NCBI GenBank assembly: GCA_963969365.1
Contig: OZ017757.1
Span: 2,604,001-2,668,000 of the forward strand
Direction of reading: 5' to 3'
Origin: Asterochloris sp. CNOR1
Taxonomy: Eukaryota > Chlorophyta > Trebouxiophyceae > Trebouxiales > Trebouxiaceae
DNA: 64,000 nucleotides
Made by a program: the position numbers and the translations under genes. The notes below the pieces were generated by a model, which worked only from the letters and a program-made list of their open reading frames with translations, did no database searches and was not told the origin of the DNA. Below, in pieces: positions 43,501 to 55,000 of the stretch (the first letter of the stretch is position 1; each line of letters begins with the position of its first letter).

Positions 43501-45885
43501 GACCTTACCATCTCGGCCTCGTGGAGGGAGACCGAATCAAGCTTCTGGAGCGCCTCTTTCTCCTCGCCCTTCGCCAGCAGCGCCTTGGCAGCTTTGACCA
43601 CCTTGCAAGACGGCACAACATGGGTTGTGTGAGGCCAGTGCAGCCTACATCACCAGGGCAGTCACCTGCCAGGCTGGGACTAGTTGGGCCTTGATAGTCT
43701 CAGGCTGGGCCTAATGGGGCCTCGATAGTCCCAGGCTGAGACTGTTTGGACCTCAGCAGTCCCATGCAACCTCATAAGTCAGCACCCATCTACAGCCTGA
43801 CCTGCTTCATGGCGGCTGCCGTCCTGGGCTCAAACGTCCTGTCGTACTGGTCCAGGCTGTCCTTGCGGACCAGGTCCCATGGGTCAGAGTAGTAGGCAGG
43901 GTGGTGCTTGATGTTCAGCAGGGCATTGGCGGCCTTGCGGTCGGCAATCCAGAAAGCTAGCAATGGGTAGCAACGCCTTTCAATGCCGTCTGCGTCCTTA
44001 AATATGGTGCCACTGCACAGCACATCGAGATTGTAGACTTCGCTCGACTGCTGCCAGACCAAGGCAGGAGGCAGGTGGCTGTTGGCCCCACGCAAGTCTG
44101 TCAGGCAGCCTGCGGTAGGCCACCTACAGAGTCTGGAGGCACAGTCATTCTGCAGCACCATGAATGCTGTCACTGGGTTGTGCTACCTGCTACTGATCAC
44201 CTGAAACTTGCTTCCTTCCAGTCTGCCAAGAAAATTCTGATGCAGACAGCATCCAGACGTCTCTGAAGATCTGAAAGCAGGCTGCAACAGGGGGAATGTT
44301 TCAACACCACAGTGTGTGCAGATGGGCGCAGCAGACAACACACAAATGTCTTCTCAGAGCAGAGAGAGTCTCTGCCAAGGGCTTGACTTTGAAAGAGGAC
44401 AGAAGTGTCAAGACTCACATGTTATCCCTTTTATCGTCTAGGTTGCTGCCTGGGAAGCTGCTGGCATCCACAGAGGGTAGCAGTGCCACACGGCGGTAGC
44501 CATCGCGCGACAGCATGTGGCTCAGGGGCTGAAGGGGGCAGAATATGACAACAGGGTGTGCTTTTCGGTCGCCATCTCGCTCAAGAATGGTGCCATCATT
44601 GTAACCAATCCAGGGACATACATACCCCTTTAGACGCTCCTGCACTTGGTGAGCAGCAAAGCAATTAGTCTGCATAGGTGCCAGTGCAACTGGTGTCAAC
44701 ACAGCAACTGTTGTCTGCAGTGGGGTGGCCAGTGCAGCTGGTGTGCAGCCCAGCAACATCTGTCCGCAGTGGTGCCTGTGCAGTGTTCAGCCAAAGCGAG
44801 AACACAGGCCTGCCTGATTGCGTCTCAGCCAATCTGCATTGTGGAATGAGCTCCAGACTCTGTCTCCAGCTTCTGAAAAGCAGTGGTTGCCATCCCAGGC
44901 AAGACGCCCTGCCTGCACATGCATGTTGCCATTGCAAGGCAACAACAGACGATATGCATTGTGGCTTGTATGATTCAAATGCAGAGTAGCACGCAGTCTG
45001 CAATGTTGCACAGCTACACAGCAGCATGAAGTGCCACTACACTGGCCTGCCAGACTCTATGGATCAGGTGACTGCACACCTTCCTACTGCGCACAAGCTC
45101 TGCCAGCGGCTCCAAGGAAGCGCGTACGAAAAAGGAAATGTGTACTCACTGCCTTTGACTACAATACTTACATGGGCAGGCTTCCAGTCCTGCAAATAAT
45201 GGGACAGCCTCAAGTGCTAGCTTGAGGGGCAAGCCGAGTGCCAGCACATGTACTGCAACAAGCCGCCAGACTTGAGAGACTGGCAACCACCCACCTGGGC
45301 TGCGTTAATGTCTAGATACTGGTTGAACTCCTGGGCATTCCTCCACGGCACGTTCTGCGGTTGAAGTTAGGACGTGCAATATGCGCAACACTGCATCCTT
45401 GGAGGCTGTCGGCAGGTCGGCGAGAGCATCCCTGAGGAGCCTATACTCCTCTGGCAGGCTGCCAATGGAGTTGTCTTCACAACCTGTGTCATCAGGGAGC
45501 CCAGGCAGGGGCTCGGCAGCCACAACAGCAGGTGTGAGAGCCTGCTCATACTGCCTGGTGAGGGGGTTGAGCGCCAAGCCATCTGCCAGCTGCAACTCAG
45601 GCTGCAGCTCTCGCTGCTGTTGCTGTGAGGGCTGTTGCTGGTCTAGCTGCTGAGGCTCCTCCCAAGCATCTGCACCTGTGTCTGGCAGATCATCGTTTCC
45701 ATCATGGAAATGAGCAGTGTCATCAGCTGATGGTGGCTCCGACGCCGATGGTGAAGTATATTGCGCGGAAACAAGAGCCCTTCGCTTGCGGCACTTTGGT
45801 AACGACTGATGCAATCGCAGGGAATGCTCTGAAAAAGGGCCTGACCGGGACACCAGTCACAAATCTGCGAGCCGTTCGCTGGCAT
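40580..45885 (-). pseudogene. Plavaka/CACTA-like transposase, copy 2, frameshifted
   Basis: Mirror image of the transposase at 33,241-38,550, with the same exon motifs on the minus strand (for example FPDAMHNTSCGLIKHL near 43,230 and AFPKFYDMFKFGELIREFGS near 42,430). Compared with copy 1 it lacks one G in the GGG run shortly after the start (near 45,840), shifting the zinc-finger exon. It lacks single bases in two further C-rich words (near 45,360 and 45,126). Each change breaks a frame open in copy 1. Downstream exons differ only by a few substitutions (such as one Gln-to-Leu near 43,165 and one Thr-to-Ala near 44,115). It would encode no full transposase as it stands, but might be mobilised by copy 1. 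Confidence 0.7.
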
Positions 45886-46354
45886 TCGCGAAAAAAAAGG
45901 AATGTTGACTTGGCGCTCTTTGACCGACGGACTGCTCATCAGTCTGCCCATCCCAGCATGAGTCAAGCAGACCTAGGAGGCCTCCAGACCCCACCTCCTT
46001 GCTCAAAGGGAAAAAAGCGCGGAAGACAGGGAGCTGCTCAACACCCGGCGGGTCCACGGTACGCAGCCTTCCCAGCTTCATCAAGCAGTCCCGGCAGATG
46101 TCCAGGGTTTGACCACTGAGTAGGCATCTGTGCTGTGCAGACACAGAGCGAGGCCACTGGCGTGCTGCAGGAAGCAGTGAGTCCGCAGACTGCCTTCTAG
46201 ATTGCATCACCTTCATGCAATGCCTGACAAACTGAGGGCGCTTTGCGCATTGATCATCTGAACTGCAGCAGGGGACCAAGTGTGGTCATTGCCCCATTGG
46301 ATGCCAGTGGCCATATTGGAGTTCTGAGGCTGCTCTATTGACATCAGACATGCA

Positions 46355-48877
46355 ATGCCAGACAGCGATGTGCCTGTGCAGGTGTCACCTCGCCGCGTGG
46401 TGCTGGTGGCACAACCCAACATCCTTCCGGCAGGACTACCACTGTCGTGCCTGTGCTGGCGCATGAAGAGCTGCCTAGCCCTGAAAAGGAGCCAGGTTGG
46501 CCTCTGAATGTCTATGCACAGCTCAGAAATGTGCACTCTGTCCTCTTTACAATGCACCAGCCCGCCCTTGCAAGCTCCCATGTTGTCAGCGCTAGGTGCT
46601 ATATTGCTGGTGTGCTCTGCAGACAGTACATTTGAGGACGACCCAGAGTTCAGATTAGCCCGCAAACAGTATGCGCTGCTAAGGATTCACGTGAAAGAGG
46701 CACGACAGCTGGCAGCTACCCTCGATAGCCTACCAGACCTGTTTGCAGAGGTCATCCAGCGCGATAAGGTCTGGCTTACAGCAGTCCTGCCTAGCTGCTG
46801 CATGCACTCTGTGTGCAGACTGGTTCCAGCCTCAGCTTTCTTGCTTCAAGCGAGGTTGGTGCTCCCCTGACTGAAAGCACTAACCTGACTGCTTCTCCCA
46901 AGCTTTTGCAAAGCAACGCAGGGCATTGCTGTTGCTCCTGTAGGCTGGCTCGGGCAACACCAGAACCAAGAAAGACGACAAGGGGGTGAGGCCCCCATGT
47001 CCCTGTTGCATGATCGGCAGTGGATTCTGCCACTGTGCGCTTGTGGATGAGCCTGGCCATCGGTGTGCTCATGTCAGCTCCTAGCTTGACCTCACGTAGC
47101 ATCCTGCCTGTGCATGTGTGCGTGGTTTGCTTGAGGGCTGGAGCTGAGCCAAGCAGTATGCCATTGCCCTGGACTGAGCCAAGCAAATTGTGGGTGTCCA
47201 TGAGAACTCTTGCGTGTCTGATTTGCAGCTCAAAAAAGACTTTGATGGGAAGTGTGAGGCGTACATGATAAGCAACACCTTCTTCCCTGATGAGCGTGAC
47301 TATGAAGTGGTAGCAGCCATGGTGATGGGCTTTGGAAGTGACGCCAATGCTGCTAGGCGCGCCAATGCGGACCTGCTCATCCAGCTGCGTGACCGGGTGC
47401 GTGCATTCATGCACAAAAGTTCCTAGTGCAAAGCCTTTATTACACTGAGGTTCCTTATTGCTAGACGTCCTGCAGGCTGTCAGTTCATGTGGCTGCTATT
47501 CTTTTATGTCATGTTTAACACTTACCCAGTACACCTCTTTGCTGGGTTCAGATGTCTGTTGCATATCCTGCATGCGCTGCAACTTGCCAAGCCTTCCTCC
47601 CGCAGCTCAGCACAAGAGTTGCCTCCCGCAGGTCATTACAGGAAGATATGAACAGGGGTGGGACCATGCTACAGTTGGCTGTCATGCCATGCAGGGCAGC
47701 AGTAAGGCCAGAGAAGTGCGAACCGCACTCAGCAAAAGGATCAAGGACGCCATGACAGACGCCTTCTCCTGGTACCAGAATGCTGCCATGGTGACCAAGT
47801 GGGGCCCGTCGGTCTACTACTGGGAGGAGGTGGATGGCTCCAAGGAGCTGCAAATGAATCAAGAGGTGGCGCTGGGGCTGGCAGAAGGCAAGTTTCTTAT
47901 TGTCATGCAAACTTACCCTGGCAATGACTGTCAAACCGCTTGCCAGCTGCCTAGCTTGTCATGGCAGCGCAATTTGCACTGCAACCCGCTGACCAAGCAC
48001 ACACCTACAGTCGGTTTGATGCACACTGCTTCTGGCACTGTTTGACGCCCAAACCTGCTGTATGTGCAGGTGGGACCTGGTGCTCTTACCAAGAGCCGGG
48101 CAGCAACAACCCTGGTGAGCAACAAGGGGATGCTGACCCCTACGGCTTTCCCCCATTTGTGGACACAGTACAGTCTGTGCTGGACCGCCTGCCAGATGAG
48201 GATGGCAGGGTCCCAGTCACAGCTGCGGAGATAGCATACGTGGGAGTTATGGTGAGCGAACTATGCCTCACCTATTGGAGTTTCTCATTGGCGGGCCCAT
48301 GCTATAGCCCAGGCCATGTTGCATCAGCGTGTGCCTCCTCAGGTTATATCCGGCTTGCTTTGTGCCACCTGATGCCACCTGCTCCCAACACTGCACCGTG
48401 TGTCGCCGTGGTTTGCAGGTTCAGTTCCAGCTGATATCTGAGACTCCAAAAGCTGCTCTGCCACAGCGTCTTAATGAGCAGGGTCCCATGAGAGACTTGC
48501 ATAAGATGTTGCTGGATGACGCTCAGCACAACCTGCCCTTTTCTCGCCGGTTCAAGAAACGTTGCTGCCCTGATGCCGAGCAGACGCCTCAACAGGTACT
48601 GCTGATGCGCCTGCTGCAGTGCTGCTGCCTCAGCCTCTGTCACGAGCTGCACCTGGCAGCAGATGCAACACCTGTTTCACCTCATCTGAAGAGTGTCTCT
48701 GAAGTATGTGACCGTCGGACGCCCTGCTTCTCAGCGTTGCAGTTTGTGCGGCTGCAGGCACGCCCTCGTAACCGTTCAGCTGTACAGAGCAGGCCTGCCC
48801 CAGGATCACAAGCGCAGCCGTCAACAGGAGGGCGCCCCAGGGCTCCTACATACATCAGCACAGACCTCAGCCCCTGA
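46355..48877 (+). pseudogene. transposon accessory gene, copy 2, frameshifted at 5' end
   Basis: Mirror of the gene at 32,767-30,247. The start MPDSDVPVQVSPRR is kept, but two extra bases (CGCCGCGTGG versus CGCCGTGG in copy 1, near 46,397) throw the first exon out of frame. The remaining exons are intact and match copy 1: FEDDPEFRLARKQYALLRIH near 46,630, SKRIKDAMTDAFSWYQNAAM near 47,740, and the basic C-terminal exon to stop 48,877. Function unknown, as for copy 1. Confidence 0.6.
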
Positions 48878-49323
48878 AGTTCAGGAAGCCCTCATCAGAC
48901 GCCGACTCCAGATCTGTACACATCCATCTGGCCTTAGGCAGCCACAGTGGCTGCACATTGTCTGTGTGAACAAACTGGCCCTGGACTGAAATCTGTCGCA
49001 GTCAAATGTGGTACTATGCATTGTCTGCACCCTGGAGCTTTGGAGTGCCCTGTTTGTACAGTCTTCTGCGCGGCTACTCTTTTGCACAGCTACAAAGGCT
49101 ACAGAACTACTCATCTGTTGCAGCTGTACAAAAATGTAAGGACAGTTCTACACGTGCTATATCGTACAAGACTAGTAGGTACCTATTTGTATAAATTTTG
49201 ACCTAGACTGCAGAGGTACCAAAACCTGCCTGCACAGCAGGGGCAGCAAATGGCACTACATCGTACCGGCACCTTTTGGTGGAGGTGCAAACAATCCTTG
49301 TAAGTTTGTACCCTTGTCTATCT

Positions 49324-49357
49324 CCTACAGATCTGTGCTGTCTGCACTCTTCAGATG
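49324..49357 (-). repeat. right terminal inverted repeat of transposon copy 2
   Basis: 34 bp ending GCACTCTTCAGATG, in the AG variant also seen at the left end of copy 1. Confidence 0.88.
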
Positions 49358-49555
49358 CAATGACCAAGTAGATCCATTGCCTACACCTGTCTCAGGCAGC
49401 TCTAGCCTGGTACATTTCTTGGTCTGCCTCTACGATTAGCTGGGCGTGCTCCAAGTGTGCCAGCCTACAGCAGCTGCCTACAGGCAGCTGGGCCCACGTG
49501 GAGCCAGCTGCCCACAGGGCCAGCTGCCTAGCTCCTGCCTTGTTTGCTGAAATGC

Positions 49556-49700
49556 ACTCTTTTCACACTTGTATGATACTTATTTCACACTTTTCATGCA
49601 CTTCTACCACACTGTTTGTTCACACTCTTTTCACATCAAATTTCACACTGTTGATACACTACAATCACACCTTCTGCTCCACACCACTACTGCACTGTTT
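49556..49700. repeat. AT-rich stretch with recurring TTTCACACT words
   Basis: TTTTCACACTT, TTTCACACTTTT, CCACACTGTTTG, TTCACACTCTTTTCACAT, TTTCACACTGTT and related words recur every 15-25 bp. It is much more AT-rich than the surroundings and looks like a degenerate satellite or low-complexity spacer beside transposon copy 2. Confidence 0.6.
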
Positions 49701-49809
49701 TGCTGCATTTTGGTGTGAAAACAGTGTGCTCTGTTTATCACCAGTGTATGCTCAAAACTTATTCAGCATTGACCACCTCTGAATGGAGCTGTGCTTCTGC
49801 CTCAGGACC

Positions 49810-50345
49810 AGGAGGCCAGTGTGGCAACTGCACCATCGTGGTCTTCACCCAAGCAGACACAGTCTCTTTGTTCGCAAAGTTTGACAGCACATCCAGATTA
49901 AACAGCACCAGCTCAGGCCTCAGCTTTCCCAGCTTCCACTACGTCGTGATGGCATCTGCAGCTTGGGAGACCACCACTCGCTGGTATGGGCGTTCTGCCA
50001 CCCCATCTGAAAAAAAAACTGCCCTCCCATCCAGATCACTGAACTTCATTCTGTGCAACACCTGCGTGGCATGTTGCCTGCATGCCAAAACGTGTTAGCT
50101 AGGAAAAGCATGAGGCCACGTTCAAAGGCATGCCACGCTCACCCTTGACAGTAGTTGCAGAGTTCCACAGGGGACCTGTCCCTGATCTCCAGACTGAGCA
50201 CCCGAAACCGGAGAGTACCCTCTGCATCATGCTGCAAGCAGACCTGCTTGTCTGTCCATGCCTGCAAAAGCATGATGCACGATGCTGAATGCACCTTGAG
50301 GCTATAAGGGCTGCCAGAAGCAGAATGGGCACCTTCTCAATGCCA
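49810..50345 (-). pseudogene. decayed minus-strand coding remnant, unknown family
   Basis: Three coding-like segments follow each other on the minus strand: NVRNGLVWFAGIEKVPILLL (about 50,340-50,285), WTDKQVCLQHDAEGTLRFRV then LSLEIRDRSPVELCNYCQ (about 50,260-50,140), and ERPYQRVVVSQAADAITT followed in the same frame by a TAG and then LRPELVLFNLDVLSNFANKE and VSAWVKTTMVQLPHWPPGPE (about 50,010-49,810). A run of eight T near 50,015 sits between the frame starting MKFSDLDGRAVFF and the downstream frame. The in-frame stop and frame change suggest a decayed gene. I do not recognise the family; residue composition is protein-like, not low-complexity. Confidence 0.45.
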
Positions 50346-50479
50346 GCAAACCAGACCAGGCCATTGCGAACGTCTCTTGTGAACAAAAGAGGCACGCCTG
50401 ATGTTTGCCGCCCGACCTACTTCCTAGGTGCAAAAACCCTAGCGCGCCAAAATGCCCTAGATCGACCTTCATGCAGCAC

Positions 50480-51436
50480 TGCCAGGTACCATCTGTTGAG
50501 TACAGCAGCTACATCAACCATGTCATCAGCCTGGGGCTGGCTGAGGACTACATTGCACAACTGCGTGCCAGCTGCTCCCCAAACAGCCCCCCTTCCCTCA
50601 GAGCGGCCATTGATCAAGCCTGCAGCTGCAGACACCTGTCTGGACTGGTGGATGATCTCCAGCCAGTGCCGGCTGGTGTGCACAGTTTAGAGGGCCAGCA
50701 GATTGAAGCACCAGCTGCTTGAGACTGCAGTCTCAGAGGCAGCAGTTGGCTTGGCAGCAGCCATGCCTAACGTGCCTGAGGAGGAAGCTTGAATCCTATG
50801 CATCACTCGTGGGATCAATGCACGTCATACTGCGGCTAAGCCACAGAACACAGTCCAGGCAAAGTCTGCTGCCAAGCTCTGGAAGGTAGGCACCGCATGG
50901 CCTTTACTCCTGTCTTATGGCGCCGTTGAGGCTTCCAAAGCCATGTCACTGACACACATGTGGTCCTGCAGAGATACTGTGAGCAGGAGGCGCACCGGTA
51001 CCCTGATGGCGACCTCATGTCTCAGGCCAAGATTCTTGAGTTCCCGGTGTGGCTTGTGGATGAGGCAGTGCAGCAGAATGGTGCTCGCTACTCGTTCAGC
51101 AGCGTGGGGTGAGAGGCCACTCCACTGCTGTGTCTGAGCTGCGCACAAGTCATGCCATCCCAGACTTTGGCCATGGCCTGGTCTGTGCAGTGCTATCCAT
51201 GCCACCTCAAGGAAGTCTGCAGAGAGCAGTACTCACAGGGCCGCATCACCTCAGATGTACCCACACCCCTGAGGATCCAGGCAGTCAAGGACTGGGTCTG
51301 TGCACGTGGCAAGGATACACAAAACCTCAATGCGCAATTGGCAGCTCAGATGGGTATGGGCCTGGTCAGAGCGTTTTGTGCAAAAAATGATGGCGTGTCT
51401 GTCCCCAGCTGTAGTCTAAGGTGCCTGGATACTTGA
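50480..51436 (+). CDS. hypothetical plus-strand gene or fragment
   Basis: Three plus-strand coding-like segments. About 50,487-50,722 reads VEYSSYINHVISLGLAEDYI and ends at a stop after EGQQIEAPAA. About 50,973-51,109 reads RYCEQEAHRYPDGDLMSQAK then ILEFPVWLVDEAVQQNGARY, ending at a GGTGAGAGG donor. About 51,190-51,436 reads CHLKEVCREQYSQGRITSDV and LRIQAVKDWVCARGKDTQNL, ending at a stop. The second and third may be exons of one gene. No family is recognised, and the first segment may be a separate gene end. Located between transposon copy 2 and the peroxidase gene. Confidence 0.35.
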
Positions 51437-52026
51437 TGTTGTGTCCAAAGGCCTGCTTCAGAGCCAGTAGGCTCTACTGTGCGGCATCAGCTAGCTGCAT
51501 CAGAGGAGACGTGATTGACGACAGTGTCAAACTTGTGATTCAGCCTCTTGTCGCTACCATGTTTAGAGTTTGCCTTGACTTCATCATAGCCTGCTTTCTT
51601 AGGGAGTGAGCTCTAACCAGGCACACCATCTTTTTGCATGAATTTTAGTAAGTTTCAATCAAGACGTCTTTTGGTGGGCATGAGTGTCATAATTAGGTTC
51701 TGCCGCGGAGCAGGCCTCCAAGCTTCACGCTGCATTGCAGGGTGTAGCTTACTTTAGGTCAAGACTGACATCACGTCAGGTTCAGCACATACCGCCACAT
51801 TCATCTGCTGGCTGCACTCCACAGCTGTCTGTCCAGCTACAAGGTTTGAGATAAGCCGATCTTGGGCACACAGCCCTCGTGGCAGCAAATCGGTGTCAGG
51901 GCTTGGCTGTTCCTTGTGATCAGGTGGCTAAATCCCTATTGAGTGCTGAAAATGCAGCCTGCTGGTCTGGTGGCCAGCATGGAGTGAGGCCATATGGAAC
52001 AATGCTAGCTCCTGCTGCAGGGCACT

Positions 52027-55000
52027 ATGTCCCCTGCTCCTGTAGATGAGAGCGCTGTAAAGGCCATGGCAGGAGAGCTGCGGGCGCTGCTGAAGGAGAA
52101 GAAGTGCCACCCTCTGGTGATCAGGTGAGCCGCGAACCTCACAGGCCGCCAGGTTGGCAGCTCAAGGAGGCTGACTTGCTCTGTGCTCCTCTGCAGGATG
52201 GCATGGCATGACTCTGGGACCTACGACCAGGTGAGGTGCTGCCTACACTGTCCTGCAGGAGGCCAATCTGCTGTCGGCAGAGGTCAGCACTCCACAAGTG
52301 CAGCTCCGCTCCTGCCGTCTGCTAAGGTTCAAATGCTGCTGCTGGGCACTTGACTGCACCACGGCTGCAGCTGCAGCTGCAGATTTGACGTCTGTTGCCC
52401 TTCAATAGCGTACCATGCCTGTGGGAAGCTTGACTCACCACAGCTGCAGCAGGACCCCCTTCCATTCCTTGTTCACCCCTGCAGTCCATCAAGGAGTTCC
52501 CTGAGAGGGGGGGTGCCAACGGCTCCATCAGGTTCAAGGCGGAGTGCGACCACGGTGCCAATGCAGGTGAGTGCTGTGCTCAGAAGCCTCCAGACGCCAC
52601 AAGCGTGGCGGCGCCGAGGCCTGTGGCTGGCCCAGCGTCCTTGCTGTGTTCTTCAGGCATCTATGCAACAAGACAGAAGGAAAAGCAATCGCCATGCATG
52701 CTGGACAGTGAAGCAGCCGTGGCTGCCAGTCTGCCTGTGCTGGCATCTGTATGTTCTGTCTGGCAAGAGGGGACCTAGCTCTGCGCATCTCTACCTTGCA
52801 GCAAGTCGGTGCAGTCTCTCAGTGATGCTGACAAGCTTGACTGGCTGCAGGTGTTATCAACATGATCAACCTCTTGAATGGCCTGAAGGAGAAGTACCCA
52901 TCAGTCACCTACGCAGACATGTACCAGCTGGCTTCTGCCCTTGCAATTGAGGTGCGGTCATCTGGGCTCGCCTGCTTGGCGTCTCACATCTGGAACAGCT
53001 TGCGATCCAGTAAGGCCACCTTGCCACCAAATCAGCCAGGCTGCAGTTCTTTGCTGCCAGTACTGCTTGTCGATTGCTCTTCTGTAGGCCTTCCTCCTGC
53101 AGCTGTCAGGAGTGCAGGAGGCTCAGTTAGACATGTCTCGCAGGGTGTGTGGCGCTGAAGCCTGACTAGTGTTCTTGCCGGCAGCGTTGTGTTGCTGGAG
53201 GTCTGCAGTGACGTCCATGCGCCCATTATAATCCCAGCCACACTTTGGTGCTGCAGGATGCCGGCGGTCCCAAAATTCCCCTGCGCTTCGGGCGTGTGGA
53301 CGTGCCCGAGGAGAAAGGGTGCGCCAAGGAGGGCAGGCTGCCAGGTGACTTTGGGCAGCTCCTGCCTTGGCCCATGCCATTGAAGGCTGCCAGATTTACA
53401 GTGCTGTAACCCATCTGGGAGTTGCATGCAAATGCGCTGGATGGGGTTGTTGCTTGTTTTTTGGAAGCGCCAGAAGCTCTTCTGAGAGAGCCACTTCTGA
53501 AAGTGTGACTCCTGTATGTGCCAGAGGAGACCGGGTGTGGTCAGGCTTCCAGGTGTGTGATGAAAAGCTTTGTAACTGCTTCTCAGATTGCACTATATAA
53601 TCTCAAGAGGCAGGGAAGGCATGGTCTGTGCTCGGATGCAGCTCTACTGCTGAGTCCACCTAACAGCAGCTGCTGCGGTGTCTCTGGGCATGCGGACAGG
53701 GGCTACATGGTGAACAGCAGCACTCCATATTTGTCACCAGAATGGAGGTTGCAGCACAATGCCCAAAGCGCTGATGGGGTGTGACCTGCTGCAGGACAGG
53801 CTGCTGCGCACGAAAGGAGGGCAGCAGTCAGCTGGGATAATGTGGCGTGTGCTGAGGAAAAGCTTGCATGACCAATGCTGTCCAATGCTGTCTGGAAGGT
53901 CTGAAACCGACCACAGCAGAGGCCACTGCTTGGTTCTGACTGGTGTCGCCCCGCTTCAGCACTGCCAAGGCAGCCCTCCTGTGCTGCAGACAACCTCTAT
54001 AACTGCTGCAGTGCCCATGCTTTTCATAAAGTCTCCACCACAGCTGTGGTGCCTGGCATGACTGTGATGCAGCCCATCTATGCTTCACAGGTCTCAGTCC
54101 TGGGATGCAGCACCACTCATCTACCACAGGATTACTATTGTGGCCCATGCATGCTGCACAGACAATGGGACACCCACTGCCCTCATGCAGGTGGCGGCGC
54201 CCCCTACCCTGACAAAGCCAAAGACGCAGCCCACCACCTGCGCAACGTGTTCCACCGCATGGGCTTCACGGACCAGGAGATTGTGGCCCTGTCAGGCGCT
54301 CACACGTTGGGCCGGGCCTACCCCAACAGGTCGGGCTTTGGCAAGGTGAGCCGCATGGGGCACTCACCCCCACTGCTGAGTCGCCACACCACGACTGTTG
54401 GCATTTCGTTCATGTGCAGGCTATGTCTCACCACTTGTCTGGCTGCCTGGGGTCTCTGCTGGTGAAGGGCAACCTCCTCTTTTGGCTTGCTAGCCGCCTG
54501 CTTGCAGCTGCTGCAGCCTGGCGGCCACCTCCATCAGGGGCGGCTCTGTGAATCAAGAAGTGCGCGCTGCTCAAGAAGTGCACGCTGTGATCTTGTGTGG
54601 CTGCCTGTCACTCACAGCTGCCGGCCCTGTGTGCCCTGGTGCTCCCCACACCGCGGCCGACTGCCAGCTCTAAAGATCAGCCTGCCGTCCCAGTATGGAT
54701 ATAAGTGGATGGGGCTTACTCATTTCCGTTGACAAAATTGCTCATCATCTGCTTACTTCAGCAGTGGATCAAATTCATACGACAAGTCAAGCGCCTCTGG
54801 GAGATCAAACACAGTTAAGTGCCCCGGCTGCAGGACAAGACCCCCTACACAGAGAAGCCTGTGGCCCCAGGGGCCACAGTGGGCGGCAGCTCGTGGACCA
54901 AGGACTGGCTGAAGTTTGACAACAGGTGCAGAGGGGGCGGGTGGGAGGGGGAGAAAGGGATTTTGGTCTGTGTGCGTGTATATGCTTCTTGCTTCCAATC

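Larger units (their letters stand above)
40172..49357 (-). mobile_element. DNA transposon copy 2 (Plavaka-like), inverted relative to copy 1
   Basis: Reverse-complement duplicate of 29,767-38,958 with the same 34-bp terminal repeats, gene order and subterminal arrays; only scattered substitutions and a few 1-2 bp indels were seen. Flanks are GTCTGA before CATCTG and CAATGACC after CAGATG, with no target-site duplication. Its transposase and accessory gene both carry frameshifts relative to copy 1, so it looks non-autonomous unless the indels are sequence errors. Confidence 0.85.

Noticed and set aside
29767-49357. The two inverted copies plus spacer as one composite transposon that moved as a unit
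   Set aside because: The outermost flanks (GCAGA left, CAATG right) show no target duplication, and the kinase exons in the spacer belong with exons outside the left end.
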